From Arthrobacter sp. SDTb3-6 (lineage in GTDB: Bacteria; Actinomycetota; Actinomycetes; Actinomycetales; Micrococcaceae): DNA of 56,042 bases. The first letter of the stretch is position 1, and the number at the start of each line of letters is the position of its first letter. Of the stretch, positions 44,109-52,779 are shown piece after piece. The position numbers and the translations under genes are program-made. Where the stretch lies: the NCBI RefSeq assembly GCF_013376095.1, contig NZ_JAAMFN010000031.1, positions 1 to 56,042 of the forward strand. Reading direction: 5' to 3'. The notes below the pieces were generated by a model. That model was not told the origin of the DNA and made no database searches. It saw nothing but the letters and a program-made list of their open reading frames with translations.

Positions 44109-46228
44109 TGACAAGCATCATCGAGCACGACCACCCGGCCCACCGCGGCGCAGCCGGCCCGGACTTCGGCAGCCGCGGTCCAGACAGCCTTGAGGCACTG
44201 TTCGCACCCAATGCGGTGGCGATCGTGGGCGCCAGCGACGACACGCGCAAATACGGCAACTGGATCGCCGTGCAGGCGCTCAAGGGCGACCGCCCGGTCC
44301 ACCTGGTCAACCGGACCCGGGACACCGTGTTGGGACTGCCCACCGTGCCCAGCGTGGTAGCCGTCGGCAGCCCTGTGGATCTGGCCGTCATCGCCGTCCC
44401 GGCCGCCGGGTTTGAGGAAGCCGTCGACGACGCCTTGGCCGCCGGTGCCAAGGCCATTGTGGGCATCAGTGCCGGTCTCGGCGAAGCCGGCGAAGAAGGA
44501 CTTGCGCTGGAGCGGCGCATCACGGCAAAAGTCCACGCCGCCGGCGGGCGCATGCTGGGCCCGAACTGCCTGGGCGTGCTTGACCACACCAGCGGACTGA
44601 CGCTGGCCTCCAACGAGTTCCCGGTGGGCAACATCGGCGTCATCTCCCAGAGCGGGAACCTGGCGCTGGAACTGTGCACCCTCCTCGTGGACCACGGACT
44701 CGGCGTCTCGCGCTTCGCCAGCCTCGGCAACCAGGCGGACCTGGACGCGGCCGACCTGATCGAGGCCTATGCCAGGCACGAGGGCACCGCCGCCATAGCC
44801 GTCTATTGCGAGGACTTCAGGGACGGGCGCCGGTTCGCCCGCGCTGCAGCCAAGGCTGCCGCCGCCGGCAAGCCCGTGGTGCTGCTCACGGTGGGCGCCA
44901 CCGAGGCCTCCGTGCGCAACGCCAAGTCCCATACGGGCGCCATGGTGTCCTCCGGGATCGTGGTCCAGGCCGCCTGCCGTGCCGCCGGAATCGAACAGGT
45001 CACCTCCCCGGCCCAAATGGCGCACCTGCTCCAAGCCCTCGTTCGCAGCAAGGTCCCCGCCGGCTCCCGGACCGCAGTGTTTGCCGACGGCGGCGGCCAA
45101 GCCTCCGTCGCCAGCGACAGTGCCGCCGCGCAGGGCCTCGACGTCATCGAATTTCCCACGCAGCTGCAGGCGGCCGTGGCCGCGGAGCTGCCGCCCACCG
45201 CCGCTGTCAGCAACCCGGTGGACGTGGCCGGCGGCGGCGAGCAGGACATCATGTGCTTCGCCCGGGTTCTTGACCACCTCACCGCCTCCACCGCCGTCGA
45301 CGCCACACTGATGAGCGGCTACTTCGGTGGTTACGGTGCCTACGGACCCGAACTGGCGGCGAAGGAAATCGCCGCTGCACGCGAGATGGCTGCGTCCACG
45401 GCAGCACGGGGTGGCACCGTGGTGGTGCAGACCATGAACTGGGAATCCGCTGCGGCGACGGTGCTGCGCGAAGGAGGGGTGCCGGTCTATCGCGGCATCG
45501 AGGAGGCCGCATGGGCGCTGGGCCGCCTGGCCAGGCGCCACTCCGAGCCGGCCACCGGGGTCCCTGATCTCCCCGATCCGGCCGTCGCGGTCGTCGACAC
45601 CGGCTATTATCCTTCCCGCAGGCTGCTCGCGGAAGCCGGCATCCCGTTCGTCCCGGCAGCCGAAGTCACCACCAAGGACGAGCTGCTGTCCGCGGCGCGC
45701 GGCCTGGCCTACCCCCTTGTGCTGAAGGCGCTCGGGGATGAGCATAAAAGTGACCGCGGCGGCGTCGTACTCGGCATTCCCGACGCGGCTGCCCTGGCCG
45801 ATGCATGGGACGACGTGCAGGCACGCCTGTCGCCGCCGTCGTGCTCGCTGGAGGAGATGGCGGAGCTTTCCGGCGCCGTCGAACTGCTGGTCGGTGTCCG
45901 TCGCGACCCCCGGTTCGGCCCCATCATCCTGGTCGGCCTGGGCGGCGTGTTCGCCGAGGTCCTGAACGACGTGCGCTGTGCGCTGGGCCCGGTGACCTGC
46001 GAGCAGGCACGCGGGCTGTTGCTCTCGCTACGAGGCGCAGCGTTGCTGACAGGGGCCCGCGGCCGGGCGCCGGTGGACCTGGACGCGGCGGCCGACGTCG
46101 TCGCGAAGTTGTCAGAGCTGGCGGCGGCGCACCCGGAGATCAGCGAAATTGAATGTAACCCCGTTGCCGCACTGCCAGACCGGGCGATCGCCCTGGACGC
46201 GCGGATCGTCCTCAACCAGCACATTTGA
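44105..46228 (+). CDS. NDP-forming acyl-CoA synthetase (fused alpha and beta parts)
   Basis: This 707-residue enzyme of the acetate-CoA ligase (ADP-forming) superfamily activates a carboxylate to its CoA thioester. The N-terminal CoA-binding domain (FAPNAVAIVGASDDTRKYGN) is followed by succinyl-CoA-ligase-like domains with GVISQSGNLALEL and the phospho-His motif KSHTGAM, then a C-terminal ATP-grasp domain (PLVLKALGDEHKSDRGGVVL; ILVGLGGVFAEVLND; IECNPVAAL). The ATG at 44105 overlaps the SDR stop; a second ATG follows immediately. It makes ligation reversible and ATP-sparing, and feeds the dehydrogenase that follows. Confidence 0.9.
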   Translation: MMTSIIEHDHPAHRGAAGPDFGSRGPDSLEALFAPNAVAIVGASDDTRKYGNWIAVQALKGDRPVHLVNRTRDTVLGLPTVPSVVAVGSPVDLAVIAVPAAGFEEAVDDALAAGAKAIVGISAGLGEAGEEGLALERRITAKVHAAGGRMLGPNCLGVLDHTSGLTLASNEFPVGNIGVISQSGNLALELCTLLVDHGLGVSRFASLGNQADLDAADLIEAYARHEGTAAIAVYCEDFRDGRRFARAAAKAAAAGKPVVLLTVGATEASVRNAKSHTGAMVSSGIVVQAACRAAGIEQVTSPAQMAHLLQALVRSKVPAGSRTAVFADGGGQASVASDSAAAQGLDVIEFPTQLQAAVAAELPPTAAVSNPVDVAGGGEQDIMCFARVLDHLTASTAVDATLMSGYFGGYGAYGPELAAKEIAAAREMAASTAARGGTVVVQTMNWESAAATVLREGGVPVYRGIEEAAWALGRLARRHSEPATGVPDLPDPAVAVVDTGYYPSRRLLAEAGIPFVPAAEVTTKDELLSAARGLAYPLVLKALGDEHKSDRGGVVLGIPDAAALADAWDDVQARLSPPSCSLEEMAELSGAVELLVGVRRDPRFGPIILVGLGGVFAEVLNDVRCALGPVTCEQARGLLLSLRGAALLTGARGRAPVDLDAAADVVAKLSELAAAHPEISEIECNPVAALPDRAIALDARIVLNQHI

Positions 46229-46267
46229 ATTATTTTTACCCACCCTTAACGAAGAAAGCAGACCATC

Positions 46268-47440
46268 ATGGACTTCCAGATGACCCCGCGGCAGATCGAC
46301 CTCAAGCAGCGCGCCATAGCTTGGACCGAGGAAATGAAGCAGTACGAGCTCGACTGCGAAATGAATAACGGGCTCACCTCCGAACAACACGACAAGGTCC
46401 GCCAGCTCGTCAAGAACTACGGCCTGGCTGCCATCAACATGCCCGCCGAATGGGGCGGCGCCGGACTAAACGTGCTGGAGCACGCGATCGTCTCGGAAGA
46501 GGTCGGCAAGCTCACCGGTGCCTTGTGGGACACCCTATGGCGCCCGGCCAATGCCCTGAAGGCCTGCACGCCGGCCCAGCGCGAGGAGTACCTGATCCCG
46601 GAAATCAACGGTGAACGCCGCGACGCCGTTGCCATTACTGAGCCCGAGGCCGGTTCCGACCCCCAAAACATCCAAACGACGGCGGTCAAGGACGGCGACT
46701 CCTACTTGATCAACGGCAAGAAGCTTTTCGTCACGGTCGGCGACGCTGCCGACTTCATCCTGGTGCTCGCCAGTGTGGACGGCGCACCCACCATGTTCAT
46801 CGTCGACAAGGACCTGCCCGGCATTTCCGTCGAGCGCACCCCGCGCTACACGCACACCTTTGTTTATGAACACCCCGAATTCCTGTTTGAGGACGTCCGT
46901 GTCGGGGCCGACAAGATCCTCGGAGCAATCGGCCAGGGGTACGAGCTCACCCGCGACTGGTTCGTGGAGGAGCGTCTCATGATTGCCGCCAGGACCATCG
47001 GGGCCGCGGAGCGGGCAACCCTGCTTGCCGCGGACTACGCCAAGGAGCGCGTGCAGTTCGGCAAGCCGATCCTGGACTTTCAGCTCATCCAGCGTATGTT
47101 GGCGCAAAACACCGTGGACATCATGACCAACCGCGTCCTGACCTACCAGGTGGCGTGGGAGGCGGACCAGGGCATGGACCGCAAGCTGCTCAATGCCAAG
47201 GCCGCCGTCATTAAACTCGGCGCCTCCGAAGCGTCCAACCGCTGCGTCGACAACGCCCTCCAGATCTTTGGCGGCAAGGGCTACATGCGCGAAAACCCCG
47301 TGGAGCGCCTCTGGCGCGAGCTTCGTGTTGACCGGATCTGGGAAGGCACCTCGGAGATCCAGACCATCATCATCGGCAACGAAATCAACAAGCGCGGTGC
47401 AGACGGCCTGCTCGGGTACGCCGGGGCCGTGCCGCAGTGA
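46268..47440 (+). CDS. acyl-CoA dehydrogenase
   Basis: This 390-residue flavoprotein of the acyl-CoA dehydrogenase family introduces a 2,3-double bond. AITEPEAGSDPQNIQT lies at the flavin site, ERVQFGKPILDFQLIQRMLA and FGGKGYMRENPVERLWRELR are conserved, and RIWEGTSEIQ supplies the catalytic Glu. Electrons would go to ETF. It starts 39 bases after the ligase with an ordinary GAAGAAAGCAG leader. Confidence 0.93.
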   Translation: MDFQMTPRQIDLKQRAIAWTEEMKQYELDCEMNNGLTSEQHDKVRQLVKNYGLAAINMPAEWGGAGLNVLEHAIVSEEVGKLTGALWDTLWRPANALKACTPAQREEYLIPEINGERRDAVAITEPEAGSDPQNIQTTAVKDGDSYLINGKKLFVTVGDAADFILVLASVDGAPTMFIVDKDLPGISVERTPRYTHTFVYEHPEFLFEDVRVGADKILGAIGQGYELTRDWFVEERLMIAARTIGAAERATLLAADYAKERVQFGKPILDFQLIQRMLAQNTVDIMTNRVLTYQVAWEADQGMDRKLLNAKAAVIKLGASEASNRCVDNALQIFGGKGYMRENPVERLWRELRVDRIWEGTSEIQTIIIGNEINKRGADGLLGYAGAVPQ

Positions 47441-48174
47441 CATCCTCCGACACGGAGCCGCTGGTTGAGCTGCAGGAGCACGGCCGCATCGTGGTCCTGC
47501 AGCTCAACCGCCCGGCCAAGATGAACGCGCTCTCCACGGGGCTTGAACAGGCCCTGCTGGACACACTCCACACGCCTCCGGTCCGGGCAGCGCGCGCCAT
47601 CGTGTTCGCCGGCTCCGAACGGGCGTTCTCCGCCGGCGCAGACACCTCCGAACTGCCCGCGATGACCCCCGACCGGATCGCGGCCTATTATCGCGGCAGC
47701 GGTTCCGTGTACGACGTCGTCTCCCGCCTGCCGCAGCCGACCCTCGCCGCCATCTCGGGCTACTGCCTCGGGGCCGGGTTTGAGCTCGCACTCGCCTGTG
47801 ATGTGCGGGTCGCAGCAGACACGGCCCGGTTCGGGCTGCCCGAGGTGGGGTTGGGCATCCTGCCCAGCTCCGGGGGACTGACCAGACTGGTCCGCGCCGT
47901 TGGTCCGGCCTTGGCCAGGGAGATCATCCTGTTCGGCGAGCGGTTTCCGGCCACCGAGGCTTACCGGCTCGGTCTGGTGCGCGAGGTTGTGCCGGCAGCC
48001 GACGTGCTGGCCGTCGCCTTGGAAAGGGCCGCTTTCCTGTCCTCCCAGCCTCCATTGGCGGTGGCCTGGACGAAGGCGGCCATTGACGCTGCGGCAGAAT
48101 CGTCGACTGCCTCGTCGCTGCTCATGGAACAACTGGCCTACGCGGCATTGAACAAGTCGACGGTGGAGGCATAA
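47437..48174 (+). CDS. enoyl-CoA hydratase/isomerase family protein
   Basis: This 245-residue crotonase-fold protein has both active-site acids: Glu in GAGFELALACDVRVA and Glu in FGLPEVGLGILPSSGG. The oxyanion residues lie in SAGADTSE and GYCLGAGF. It should hydrate the 2-enoyl-CoA from the previous step. The GTG start overlaps the dehydrogenase stop (GTGA), and the gene abuts the 3-hydroxyacyl-CoA dehydrogenase. Confidence 0.92.
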   Translation: MTSSDTEPLVELQEHGRIVVLQLNRPAKMNALSTGLEQALLDTLHTPPVRAARAIVFAGSERAFSAGADTSELPAMTPDRIAAYYRGSGSVYDVVSRLPQPTLAAISGYCLGAGFELALACDVRVAADTARFGLPEVGLGILPSSGGLTRLVRAVGPALAREIILFGERFPATEAYRLGLVREVVPAADVLAVALERAAFLSSQPPLAVAWTKAAIDAAAESSTASSLLMEQLAYAALNKSTVEA

Positions 48175-49035
48175 ATGGGCGCTATCCAAAGGGTTGGGGT
48201 CCTCGGCTGCGGCCTGATGGGTGCCGGCATCGCGGAGGTCTGCGCACGTGCCGGCAGCGACGTCGTCGTGGTCGAAACCGACGAACGAAGTGCTGCCGCC
48301 GGGCAGGCACGTCTCATGAAATCCCTGGACCGTGCCGTGGTTGCCGGAAAGCTCGGTCCGGCAGAGCGCGACGCCGCCGCGGCCAGATTGCGGTTCGGGA
48401 CGGGCTTCGACGCGTTTGCCGACCGCCAGCTGGTGATCGAGGCGATTCCGGAACTTCCCGAACTCAAGCTGGACGCCTTTCGCCGCCTCGATGCGGCGGT
48501 GGCCGATCTTGAGGCCATCCTGGCCTCAAACACTTCGTCGATACCCATCAGCAGGATCGCGGCCGTGACGACGCGGCCCGGGCAAGTGGTCGGCATGCAT
48601 TTCTTCAACCCCGTCCCCATGCTGAACCTGGTTGAGCTGGTGCCGTCCCTTCGCACAACATCGGAAACCATGGCCCGCACCCGCGACTATGCTTCCTTCG
48701 TGCTGGGGAAAAAGGTCATCGCGGCACCGGACCGGGCGGGCTTCGTGGTCAACGCCCTCTTGATTCCGTACATGCTCAGCGCCATCCGGATGCTTGAAGC
48801 GGGCTTCGCCACGGCCGAGGACATCGACACCGGAATGGAACATGGCTGTGCGCACCCCATTGGGCCGCTTCGGCTGACCGACCTGGTGGGCTTGGACACC
48901 ACCTTGCACGTTGCGACATCGCTCTACGAAGAATTCAAGGAGGCGCAGCTGGCGCCGCCGGCCCTGCTGATGCGCATGGTCGAAAGCGGGCGGCTGGGGC
49001 GAAAGAGCGGTTGCGGCTTCTACGACTACAGCTGA
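48175..49035 (+). CDS. 3-hydroxyacyl-CoA dehydrogenase
   Basis: This 286-residue NAD-dependent enzyme has the Rossmann start VGVLGCGLMGAGIAEVCARA, ASNTSSIPIS, the catalytic His in GMHFFNPVPMLNLVE and the C-terminal GFVVNALLIPYMLSAIRMLE domain with HPIGPLRLTDLVGLDT. It belongs to the short 3-hydroxybutyryl-CoA dehydrogenase type, without a fused hydratase. The start follows the previous stop with no gap. Confidence 0.93.
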   Translation: MGAIQRVGVLGCGLMGAGIAEVCARAGSDVVVVETDERSAAAGQARLMKSLDRAVVAGKLGPAERDAAAARLRFGTGFDAFADRQLVIEAIPELPELKLDAFRRLDAAVADLEAILASNTSSIPISRIAAVTTRPGQVVGMHFFNPVPMLNLVELVPSLRTTSETMARTRDYASFVLGKKVIAAPDRAGFVVNALLIPYMLSAIRMLEAGFATAEDIDTGMEHGCAHPIGPLRLTDLVGLDTTLHVATSLYEEFKEAQLAPPALLMRMVESGRLGRKSGCGFYDYS

Positions 49036-49056
49036 CTTCAAACAGGGAGACCAACA

Positions 49057-50022
49057 ATGGAATCGACTGACTGCACGACCTTGTCACAAACAAGCTTTGA
49101 TGCCCTGGGCCCGGAGGTGCGAACGCTGCAAACAGCTTCCGGCCGCACCGTCAACTACATCGACGAGGGAGAGCCGGAATGGCAACCACTGGTATTCCTG
49201 GGCGGTGCCGGAACCACGGTGCGGGCCTTCAGACTGCTTGAATTCGCCCGCACACTGCGTGAGGAACTCGGGGTGCGGATCATCTCGGTGGAACGTAACG
49301 GACTGGGTGGGACGGCCTTTGACCCTGCCGTCGGCCATGAGGAATACGCAGACGACGTGTGGAGTGTCCTGGACTCCTTGGCTGTGGAAAACGTCTCCGT
49401 CGTGGCGATCTCCGGCGGTGGCCCCTACGCTGCCTGGCTGGCCGCGGCGCGCCCTGACCGGGTCCGCTCCCTGCACTTGGCCTGCGCCTATTCAGACAAG
49501 CTGGCCGGGGCCCAGGTGACGTTCAATGTGGGGCAGATCGCGGCGAACCCTGTCACGTGGTGGACGTTTCCGCCCGAGAGCTCCGTCCACCGGATTCCCG
49601 GGTTTGCAGACTCCGTGATCGAGGAGGCGGTGCGGGGCATGTTTGCGCGCGGTCGGGACACACCGCCCGACGGGCTGCAGCACGCCTTCGACCTGTACCA
49701 GGAAGTGGTCCTGCCCGACCTCTCGACCATGCCGACGCCGTCGTTCCTCTACTGGGGCGCGGACGACGCGCTCGTTCCGCAAGCACACATGGACCGGTGG
49801 CGCTCGTGGTTGCCAAACGTGGCGTGCGAACGTGTTTATGAAGGCGAGGGGCACGATGTTCAGTACCGGCACTGGGACCAAATACTCGTGGACGTGTCGT
49901 TTTTGGGCGAACGCGAAATTGTCTCCGCACATGGGGAAACCCTGTTGGCCACACCGCAGCGTGCTGCGGAATTGCGGGCAGCCGGTGCCATGGCAGGCAT
50001 GGCCGCCTGGTCCACCGACTGA
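49057..50022 (+). CDS. alpha/beta hydrolase
   Basis: Last gene of the operon, 321 residues. The nucleophile is in VVAISGGGPYAAW (Ser), the acid in YWGADDALVP and the His in GEGHDVQYRHWDQ. FLGGAGTT is the oxyanion region. A hydrophilic N-terminus of about 35 residues precedes the fold. It may hydrolyse an ester or lactone before activation, or cleave the final 3-oxoacyl product, which would explain why no thiolase follows; neither is shown. Confidence 0.85.
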   Translation: MESTDCTTLSQTSFDALGPEVRTLQTASGRTVNYIDEGEPEWQPLVFLGGAGTTVRAFRLLEFARTLREELGVRIISVERNGLGGTAFDPAVGHEEYADDVWSVLDSLAVENVSVVAISGGGPYAAWLAAARPDRVRSLHLACAYSDKLAGAQVTFNVGQIAANPVTWWTFPPESSVHRIPGFADSVIEEAVRGMFARGRDTPPDGLQHAFDLYQEVVLPDLSTMPTPSFLYWGADDALVPQAHMDRWRSWLPNVACERVYEGEGHDVQYRHWDQILVDVSFLGEREIVSAHGETLLATPQRAAELRAAGAMAGMAAWSTD

Positions 50023-50215
50023 CGGCATGAACAGTACGCTGCCAAGGAGCGATGGCGCCGGGAAGGCAGGGGGCCATGGCTATTCTCCGCGGTAAAGTAA
50101 AGTGCAGGATACGGGGCAGGATGTAATTGCTGCCGTGGGGAGAGGGTCTTCAATCACGTGCGGGGCTACGCCATTGGCTCGCTGCAGTGGCCTCCGCGGT
50201 GGTGGAAACTCATCC
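50023..50215. other. intergenic sequence after the operon
   Basis: No gene is visible. GC-rich sequence around 50050-50080 might form weak hairpins, but no clear terminator with a T-tract can be defended. Confidence 0.35.
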
Positions 50216-50260
50216 CGCGTTTACCTTGCGGAGACGCCGGGTCTGAGGGCTTTGTGTTTG
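50216..50260. repeat. near copy of the 14.3/14.5-kb att-associated sequences
   Basis: CGCGTTTACCTTGCGGAGAC (50216-50235) matches the start of both 139-bp repeats at 14281 and 16251. From 50223 to 50260 the sequence also follows the loop and 3' arm of the hairpin at 14465-14501, ending in GAGGGCTTTGTGTTTG. The copy joins two sequences that are separate at the left side. Confidence 0.55.
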
Positions 50261-50449
50261 TCGCCAAGGCTGGCGCTCACCACACGGAAACCACGCGCTT
50301 TGGCGTAAAACTTGAGCCGGCGCCGTCGATCCCTTTTTACATGCTTTAACCTACTTTCCGTGGGCAAAGCGGGTAATGAGGCGTCTGTGGGGATGGAGAT
50401 GACCAGCCATATGTACTTCTCGATTTGCTGCACTTTAGGCTGGGGCAGG

Positions 50450-50842
50450 CTACTCCCCAAATTGCTCGAGGGCATCGGTGACGTCGGGCGGCTCTGCTGC
50501 TTTGGCGATGTAGTGCTTTTCGGTAATGGCCAAGTTGGGCGGCGGCTTGCTTGGAGCTGTACTCGTGGTCAATCAGTGTTGCGACGGATTTTCTGAAGAC
50601 GTGCGGCGTTACCCATTCAAAGCCTGAACCTGCGCGGGCGTCCCGCCACTGCCTGCGAAAGTTGTGGGGCTGCGTACGGTTCCACTCGAGGAAGGGAACA
50701 ACATGTCCTCCGGTTTAGGATGCTCGGTGGCTTGCCTCCTGGCAAGTCTTTTGAACGCGAATGATGGCAGCTTGACCGTCCTGAAGCCGGCCTTGGTTTT
50801 GGGGTGCCCCTGACGGTAGGTGCCGCGCCCCTTCTCCAAAAC
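50450..50842 (-). pseudogene. tyrosine recombinase (integrase) C-terminal remnant
   Basis: Across frames the minus strand reads QGHPKTKAGFRTVKLPSFAF, PEDMLFPSSSGTVR, then GFEWVTPHVFRKSVATLIDH with the Arg of the catalytic set, SSKQAAAQLGH, TEKHYIAKAAEPPDVTDALE and a stop at 50450. A deletion after the LGH motif removes a few residues, and the N-terminal two thirds are gone. It is a phage/ICE-type integrase end. Confidence 0.75.
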
Positions 50843-51455
50843 TACGGCCCGGCTGACATGGGCCGGGTCGGTGAAAATCTGGTGCCGCGCCCACCGGGGT
50901 TCGTGCAGTGCCCAGCACCGTGGCCCCGAGTGACCGTATCCAGGTCCGAGGTGACCTGCACCAGCCGCCCGATCGCGGACGGATCCACGCGGGTAGTCGT
51001 TCGAATACACCCGCACGTAGTAATCCCTCGACAGGCGCACCTCCTTGCGGAACTCGGCGTCCGGGGCGATCGGGCCTAGCGGGCGCATCGTTGCCCGGTC
51101 CCCAACGACCAAATTTTCCGGGGTGCCGTGGCGGGAACGGGTGTATGTTAGCGGGCGGTGGCCGTGGCAGCCAGGCGTAGAGCTGGCCGTTGAGGCCATG
51201 CGGGTCTCTGAAGTTCCCCCCGGGCATGAACCCGCGCCGGAAGAACCCGTTCATCCGCTCCACCATTCCCTTGGATTCAGGATCCCTCGGTGGCAGGAGC
51301 TTGATCTCGGTGCCCAGCACCCCAGCGAATGCGCTGGCGGGTTCGGTGAGCTTCCCTCGCCCGATCCCGGTCTCGTTGTCCCAGAGCAGGCGGGCCGGGA
51401 CGGCATCGGCTTCCTGGACCAGTTCCCACATGCCCCCGGGCAGGTTGGTAGTCAT
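50843..51455 (-). pseudogene. IS21-family transposase IstA fragment
   Basis: In shifting frames the minus strand reads GGMWELVQEADAVPARLLWD, LLPPRDPESKGMVERMNGFF, then APDAEFRKEVRLSRDYYVRV and WARHQIFTDPAHV, the order of the rve domain and C-terminus of IS21 IstA. Both ends are missing and at least two frameshifts are needed. It runs straight into the integrase remnant near 50840. No istB is nearby. Confidence 0.7.
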
Positions 51456-51669
51456 GTATGTTGTCGCCTTGCATGCGGGTGAGCCGGTCGGGCACGCGGG
51501 GTTTGAGCTTGTGCCAGAGCTTTGAGCTTTGTGGCTACTGGGCGCTGTCCTGTGGTCGATATGTGTCGAGCGCATACCCGTCGTTAGCGCGTAGCGACGT
51601 TTACCAACCAAAAAAGGGCCGCCAGATAGCGGCAAACTTCACATTGGCGGATAAATAATTGTTCTTGGT

Positions 51670-52117
51670 CAGCCAGACCTGCATGGCCAACAATCTCAAC
51701 AAGGGTCTCACCTTAGGTCTGTTCCCGCAGCTTTTGCCGCTGGCGAGCTCACGATCGAAAAAATCAGGAAACTTCCCGCAGTGTCCTCAATCGTCTGGGG
51801 AGCCGTGCAGCTCGTCACCGGCGCTACGTCCGACAAATGGGTCCGTAAACGGAAGGTCGTCAACTGCTCGCTGTCCGGACGGTAGTCTAGGGAAGCGTCG
51901 CATCAGCGTACGGGTTCGGGTCGTGGGTCGACACCGCCAAAGGCGACGTGGCCCGCGATGCCGGCGGGCGCGATCCTTGGGGTTTATCGGGTGTCGCCCG
52001 ACGGCGGATTCGCCGTCGGCGCGCTCCTCACCGGGGTCCCCGCAGCTGTCGCAGCGCTCACCGCAGGATCCGGCATCGTTGTAGCCATCAGCATGCGCGG
52101 CAACTATTACGCATAGG
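51670..52117 (+). pseudogene. MFS transporter remnant
   Basis: ANNLNKGLTLGLFPQ, then in another frame VSSIVWGAVQLVTGATSDKW followed by VRKRKVV, and finally GVYRVSPDGGFAVGALLTGV ending near GNYYA. These are the middle and last third of one MFS protein reduced to scraps, with internal stops. Confidence 0.6.
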
Positions 52118-52282
52118 ACATCAAGCGATCACAGAACAACGCAATTAGCGATCAAATCCTAACTTTCGTAGCGGCGCAGGATCTCCTTCTCACGTGTATG
52201 GATGTCGAGACTCGGCGTTTAACGGCCGATGGCCTTCGTGCATGGTTCGGGTTTAGACTTCCGGCAGGACGCCTGCTAATCG

Positions 52283-52735
52283 CTATTCACTTCGAACGGT
52301 TGCAACCAGAGAAATTTCAACTGGTGCACCGCCGGGCAGGCTGGAGACACCGATGGCGGCGCGTACGGGATGGCCCCGCTCGCCAAAATAGGAAGCCAGG
52401 ACCTCCGACGCACCGTCCATAACCAGCGGGTGGTCCGCGAAGTCGCTTCCGGCGCAAACATAACCTGTCATTGACACAATCTCACGGATCCGGTCCAATC
52501 CTCCGACGTGAGCACTAAGGGACGCAAGGCAGTTCAGGACTGCGGTGGCCGCCGCCGAGCGCCCCTCCTCCACAGTCAGGTCTTCGCCCACCCGGCCGCG
52601 ATGTACGAGGACTCCCTGCACGGCCGACGTGTGCCCGGAGGTGAGGAGCAGTCCATGTGTCTCCTGGACTGGTACATAATTGCCGGCCGGGACCGGGATG
52701 GGCGGAAGGGGCCATTGCTCATTCTTGTTGTCCAT
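52283..52735 (-). CDS. RidA/YjgF-family protein
   Basis: This 150-residue trimeric-fold protein has the RidA Arg in HPVRAAIGVSSLPGGAPVEI and the following Glu in the same motif, which hold the carboxylate in enamine/imine deaminases. It is slightly longer than E. coli RidA. It hydrolyses reactive enamines or imines left by PLP or dehydrogenase enzymes, or a related small substrate. It is divergent from an Asp/Glu-racemase superfamily gene across 44 bp that contain a perfect palindrome. Confidence 0.88.
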   Translation of the reverse strand: MDNKNEQWPLPPIPVPAGNYVPVQETHGLLLTSGHTSAVQGVLVHRGRVGEDLTVEEGRSAAATAVLNCLASLSAHVGGLDRIREIVSMTGYVCAGSDFADHPLVMDGASEVLASYFGERGHPVRAAIGVSSLPGGAPVEISLVATVRSE

Positions 52736-52743
52736 GGAACCCT

Positions 52744-52766
52744 ATTGTAGACATTTGAACAAATGT
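52744..52766. promoter_or_regulatory. palindrome in the RidA/racemase-like divergent promoter
   Basis: ACATTTGAACAAATGT (52751-52766) is a perfect 16-bp palindrome. ATTGTAGAC (52744-52752) next to it is the complement of GTCTACAAT found in the palindrome at 54428-54441. Both fit the GntR/FCD protein encoded at 55043. Confidence 0.5.
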
Positions 52767-52779
52767 GAGAAAGTAGCGT

